NCBI GenBank assembly: GCA_025934545.1 | Contig: JAICXV010000050.1 | Coordinates: 1-9,142, forward strand | Origin: Verrucomicrobiia bacterium | Lineage (GTDB): Bacteria; Verrucomicrobiota; Verrucomicrobiia; Limisphaerales; Palsa-1400 | DNA: 9,142 nt | Direction: 5' to 3' | In this document: positions 5,401 through 9,142 of the stretch, piece by piece | Layout of the letters: each line of letters opens with the position of its first letter | How positions within the stretch are numbered: the stretch's first letter is position 1 | The notes under the pieces: generated by a model | What the model was told of the DNA's origin: nothing | Databases searched by the model: none | The model's input: only the letters and a program-made list of their open reading frames with translations | Made by a program: the position numbers and the translations under genes

Positions 5401-8400
5401 ATGAATACTTCCATAGTTCCACGCCGAGCCGGCTGGAAACAGTTGAGTTTATGGCTGCCGCTGTGCGTCGCCGTTTGCGCCCTCACTGTGCGTGCGCAAA
5501 CCAACTCCAGCGCCGGCGCATTTGTTGAACCGTTGCAGTTCACCACCGTCGACACCGTCGTCGATCCAACGGATGGCTCCACCTATGTGCTCGGCCGCAA
5601 TGATAACGTCGCTGTTTTGAAAAAATATGATTCGAGCGGCACGCAGATTTTCTTCGATAACACCACGAATATCGATGTGACAATTAGTGGGATCACACCA
5701 ACCGCAATGACGGTCGCCGTTGGCACGACGAACCTTTACATCGTCGGTGGAAGCCAGATTCTAAAAGTCAGCACCAAATCCGGCGCAGTGACGGCATCAC
5801 AGAATGGCGGCGGCTTGTTGCAATTGCAAAGCGTTCGGTATTGGAACGGGACCTTGTATGCTTTAGGAACATTTACCGGCGGCAGCACGAGTTTCTTCGG
5901 CTTGTCGGCGACGCAACGGGGCAATCAAGGCGCGGTCATCATTAAGTTTCCCGCCTCATTGCCGGCGACGGCTTCCGGCCTGATCACTTACGGTAATAAT
6001 GTCGGCTACAATACTGCTAACTCCATTGTCGTCGACGACAGCGGCGACATCTATGTCGCTGGCCATCTCGACAGCGGAACGTTTCAATCCGATGTCTTCA
6101 ACTCCGGTTTCTGGAATTACAACCGGCTCCATCCGACTTCCGGCGGCGTTACTGATTTGACGACCTGTTCAAATATTCTCTCCGGCGCGATCGCTTCAAC
6201 AAGCATTGCGTCGGGAAACAATATCACGACCGTTAATTTCGAAGACGACACAGCAGATTATGTCACTCACGTCACCGGTGTCCTTCAGGCTCCGACTTCA
6301 GGCCTTTATAATTTTGTAAATCGAACGGACGACGGCACATGGTTGTTCATCGACGGCCAGCGCGTGATTTACGATCCCAGCACTCACGGGACCATCGACG
6401 AACCGCCCGGCGGCCAGTCGTTTTCACTGTTCGCCGGCGTGCATTATGTCGACTGGGTTCAATTCAATCACGGCGGACCGGGAACCGGCGAATTTATTTG
6501 GACGCCGCCCGGCGGCAGTCGCACCGATGTTCCTGCGGCGAACTTCGCCTTGCATCAAAATGTTGGTTACGTCCTCAAATTTGGCGGCGACCTGGCCACG
6601 ATAAAAAGTGCTTACTTCAGCACTTCGCAGAGCGGCGGCATTGGCGGCGAAATATACGAATTGCATTACGCCCAGGGCTGGGTTTACGCCATCGGCTTCT
6701 GGAGAGGCACCGCCGACAATCCCGCGATCAGTCCATCCGATATTTCCAGCGCGACGTCCCAGGACATGGAAGTCATGAAGCTCGATACCGGCCTGCAACT
6801 GAAAGCTCGGGCGAAGGTGAAAGGCGTGGCAGACAATTCCGGCTTTAGCATCACCTCTGATGATGCTGGCAACGCGTATGTCACAGGCTCGTACGGTCCG
6901 CAGTCAGTCGATTTTTACGGCCAGGACGATACTAACAAACCATTTGCTTCACGTTCCGCGTCCGCCGCGAGCATTTTCATCGCGGCCCTTGATCCAAACT
7001 TCAATTTTTCGTGGATCAATCAACCCGCCGGCACGCCACCGACGTTTGAGTTCACTTCGGGCACAACCAAACCCAAAGTCCGGTGGAACACCGCCCTTCA
7101 GCGAACCTTTTGGAGCGGTTATTTCAGCGCGGGCACGTTGACGATGGGAAATTCCAATGCGCTGAAATCCATCGATGGCCCCAAAGGATTCCTCGCAGTG
7201 TTAGATCCAACCGGCGGTTTCACCGAGCGCGTGAACCTCACCGTTTTGTCCGATTACGGCATCAGCGGATCTCAAATCAAACCCTTCGGCGGTCCGGCCT
7301 TAAACACGAATTCGTACGTCACGGCGACCAATACCCGCCCGGTCATCAAAGGCGTGCAAATCACCGTTTCAGTTCCGAATTATCTCTATCGCGACATGGT
7401 CAACAACGACATCACGATTTTGACGCTAAACGATTCGTCCAAGATCGATTCGCTTGCCGAAACGCGCATTGGCTGCACCGGTTATTCCGTCGACGAAAAC
7501 GTCGCCAACGGAACGGCCACCAGTTACACGTTCACCCTCACCAAAGACACTCTCGTTAAATTCAATTGGTTGGTCGAACACGCCTTGCGAATTACCGATG
7601 ACTTCAGCGGCACCGAAGGCACCGACTCAACTAATACGCCGGGGCACATTGTAGGGTTGAAGTCCGAGGCCGCCGGCAATCCCGTGCCAGCGGTGCAGAA
7701 ACACTGGATCCAGGAAAACGACACCGTCATTGCCTCTGTCGATTCTGAAGTCAGTGACCTGAACTATCTCTCGCAAGGGTTGCCGGTCAAATACGTTGTC
7801 ACTGCTTACAACGCCGCCGGTCCGCCCAACACTCTCGGCACTACCGGAACGAACCGAATCAATTTCACGGGCAGTGATATCCGCCGACAAGTCCCGCAAT
7901 TTGTCATGACCGGCCCAGCCAGTATTCAATACGTTTGGAAACTTAAGATCGGTGTTCAAGTCGGCACCACGGGCATCGGTTCCGCGACATTCCCGTTGGT
8001 TCACGTGACGAGTGATCCCGGTGGAATTACGCCACCCGCTCAAATCGACGGAAACGGTTCCGGCACGTTTTATTTTGACGAAAATACCGCGCTCCAAATC
8101 GGCACGATCAAGGCGCAAAATACCACTCAACTCAAAGGCTGGTTGAACGGTGACGGTTCGGTTGTCCCCGGAATCGGCGACGTGACCAACCTGACAGGAA
8201 CATTTGTCCACACGAACAACGGCGTCGCTCAAACCTACGGCGCAATCAACGTCGCTCAACTCAAACGTCCGGCTCGTGTGCTCTGGGATTACGGCGACCG
8301 TATTTTTGATGAAACGGTCTACATCGGCAATTACGTGACGTTCTCGACGGTCGACGATCCGCTCATCAAGGCGAAACTGATCATGACCAATTCGCCCGAT

Positions 8401-9142
8401 CATGTTGACATCATTTCCTCGCCGCAGGGCAGTGCGCCGACGGATGTGGGAATTTGGGATGATGCCGGCAAAAAGTTTTATCCATTGCGCCCCGGCCAGA
8501 TATTTACATATTGGCATACGACCGCCGATCCGTCGGAGTTGGTCATCGTCCGTGTGACGATCAAGTATCCGCTGACCGCGCACTATCGGCACATCGCCAA
8601 CACGCCGCCGGTCCAATTAGACCCCTCGACCAACGATCTCGTTAATTTCAAGGCGCTGAAATACACCGAGACAACCACCGGCGCGGCAGTGGACAGCAAC
8701 AACCAATTTACTGCCACCGGCCGCGGCAAAACGGTCTTGCTCTTTGGCGAATTAAGCAGCCCCGGACGCGGCGGCCAGATTGAAACATTGCGAGTTCGCG
8801 TGGTTGACACAAAGGCCTGGAACGATTCTCTACCGGCAGTGCAGACCGCGATCATCGGTAGCGCGATCACCAGCGCCTATGACACGGCCGGCCTCGGCAC
8901 GGGCTTCCTGTTCTTCCCGAACGCGCGCTACAATCCGACTGTTTACAATCGCACCAGCATCAGCGGTCCAATTATTCCTGTTAACTTAAATCCTACGGCC
9001 GGCCCCGATGAACTGTTTGTTGTCGTCTGGTATGAAACCCGCGACGCCATCAAGTGGGGTTATCAAGCCGTTCGCTACGACCCTGCGTGGCCGACGCCTG
9101 CGACCGGCCTCAATCGAATTGTGATCGCGAGCCGGTTCGGGA
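5401..9142 (+). CDS. Giant exported protein: beta-propeller interrupted by PA14 domain, 3' end outside window
   Basis: An ATG at 5401, 10 bases after the previous stop, opens 1247 codons without a stop to the window edge. The signal peptide is residues 1-32 (LWLPLCVAVCALTV, cleavage after VRA). Residues 50-612 contain about seven propeller-like units, each a short strand with a YVxG-like core then a strand such as FLAVLDP: near 50-83, 99-130, 140-185, 205-255, 415-470, 478-540 and 555-612. The clearest cores are DDSGDIYVAGH (212-222) and DDAGNAYVTGS (487-497), which resemble SBBP repeats. A PA14 domain sits at about 258-372 (GLYNFVNRTDDG, WLFIDG, FIWTPPG); this family often binds carbohydrate. 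Residues 613-1247 are strand-rich and unassigned. No SD precedes the start. It probably ends well beyond the window and acts outside the cell; a polysaccharide-binding or surface role is inferred. Confidence 0.94.
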   Translation, partial: MNTSIVPRRAGWKQLSLWLPLCVAVCALTVRAQTNSSAGAFVEPLQFTTVDTVVDPTDGSTYVLGRNDNVAVLKKYDSSGTQIFFDNTTNIDVTISGITPTAMTVAVGTTNLYIVGGSQILKVSTKSGAVTASQNGGGLLQLQSVRYWNGTLYALGTFTGGSTSFFGLSATQRGNQGAVIIKFPASLPATASGLITYGNNVGYNTANSIVVDDSGDIYVAGHLDSGTFQSDVFNSGFWNYNRLHPTSGGVTDLTTCSNILSGAIASTSIASGNNITTVNFEDDTADYVTHVTGVLQAPTSGLYNFVNRTDDGTWLFIDGQRVIYDPSTHGTIDEPPGGQSFSLFAGVHYVDWVQFNHGGPGTGEFIWTPPGGSRTDVPAANFALHQNVGYVLKFGGDLATIKSAYFSTSQSGGIGGEIYELHYAQGWVYAIGFWRGTADNPAISPSDISSATSQDMEVMKLDTGLQLKARAKVKGVADNSGFSITSDDAGNAYVTGSYGPQSVDFYGQDDTNKPFASRSASAASIFIAALDPNFNFSWINQPAGTPPTFEFTSGTTKPKVRWNTALQRTFWSGYFSAGTLTMGNSNALKSIDGPKGFLAVLDPTGGFTERVNLTVLSDYGISGSQIKPFGGPALNTNSYVTATNTRPVIKGVQITVSVPNYLYRDMVNNDITILTLNDSSKIDSLAETRIGCTGYSVDENVANGTATSYTFTLTKDTLVKFNWLVEHALRITDDFSGTEGTDSTNTPGHIVGLKSEAAGNPVPAVQKHWIQENDTVIASVDSEVSDLNYLSQGLPVKYVVTAYNAAGPPNTLGTTGTNRINFTGSDIRRQVPQFVMTGPASIQYVWKLKIGVQVGTTGIGSATFPLVHVTSDPGGITPPAQIDGNGSGTFYFDENTALQIGTIKAQNTTQLKGWLNGDGSVVPGIGDVTNLTGTFVHTNNGVAQTYGAINVAQLKRPARVLWDYGDRIFDETVYIGNYVTFSTVDDPLIKAKLIMTNSPDHVDIISSPQGSAPTDVGIWDDAGKKFYPLRPGQIFTYWHTTADPSELVIVRVTIKYPLTAHYRHIANTPPVQLDPSTNDLVNFKALKYTETTTGAAVDSNNQFTATGRGKTVLLFGELSSPGRGGQIETLRVRVVDTKAWNDSLPAVQTAIIGSAITSAYDTAGLGTGFLFFPNARYNPTVYNRTSISGPIIPVNLNPTAGPDELFVVVWYETRDAIKWGYQAVRYDPAWPTPATGLNRIVIASRFG

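Noticed and set aside
6339..6848. 169-codon + strand frame rich in arginine
   Set aside because: It is a +1 shadow inside the PA14/propeller gene, with the Arg/His-heavy composition typical of out-of-frame GC-rich reading.
7627..8616. 329-codon - strand frame
   Set aside because: It is antisense to the giant gene, with no signal, motif or RBS, and the sense frame is continuously open with ordinary protein composition.

Overview
The window looks like chromosomal DNA from a Verrucomicrobia-type bacterium, probably near Pedosphaera/Limisphaerales. That placement is inference from gene content: a Tat-exported Gfo/Idh/MocA oxidoreductase of the Planctomycetes-Verrucomicrobia kind, very long exported proteins with PA14 and propeller repeats, moderately high GC, and weak or absent Shine-Dalgarno sequences at most starts. 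There is no phage, transposase, integrase or CRISPR signal.

Left end (1-666): two gene fragments meet tail to tail. A RelE-family toxin reads in from the left on the + strand and loses family similarity at about 106-123. A HAD-family hydrolase reads leftward from 666 and loses similarity at the same place, just after its fourth catalytic motif. Both lack their natural 3' ends. The likely causes are a deletion between two convergent genes or an assembly chimera.

Middle (667-2895): a 364-base divergent spacer carries three short CGATTCTG-like repeats. It is followed by a complete Tat-dependent oxidoreductase (1031-2359), a spacer with two hairpins, a complete tRNA-Leu(UAA) with encoded CCA (2549-2636), and a leader of about 260 bases. 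That leader holds a sigma70-like promoter and a strong hairpin that shows AGGAGA in its loop.

Right part (2896 to the end): three tightly packed + strand genes, all with Sec-type signal peptides, look like one operon. The first (338 aa) has two diverged GWN-type domains and a beta-sandwich tail. The second (492 aa) starts with a 1-base stop/start overlap and carries a long alanine-rich insert between two segments of an unnamed family. The third starts 10 bases after the second, stays open for 1247 codons and leaves the window. It appears to be a seven-bladed beta-propeller interrupted by a PA14 domain, followed by more than 600 residues I cannot assign. Together they suggest an exported or cell-surface assembly of unknown role. 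This is the most promising candidate for an undescribed system in the window.
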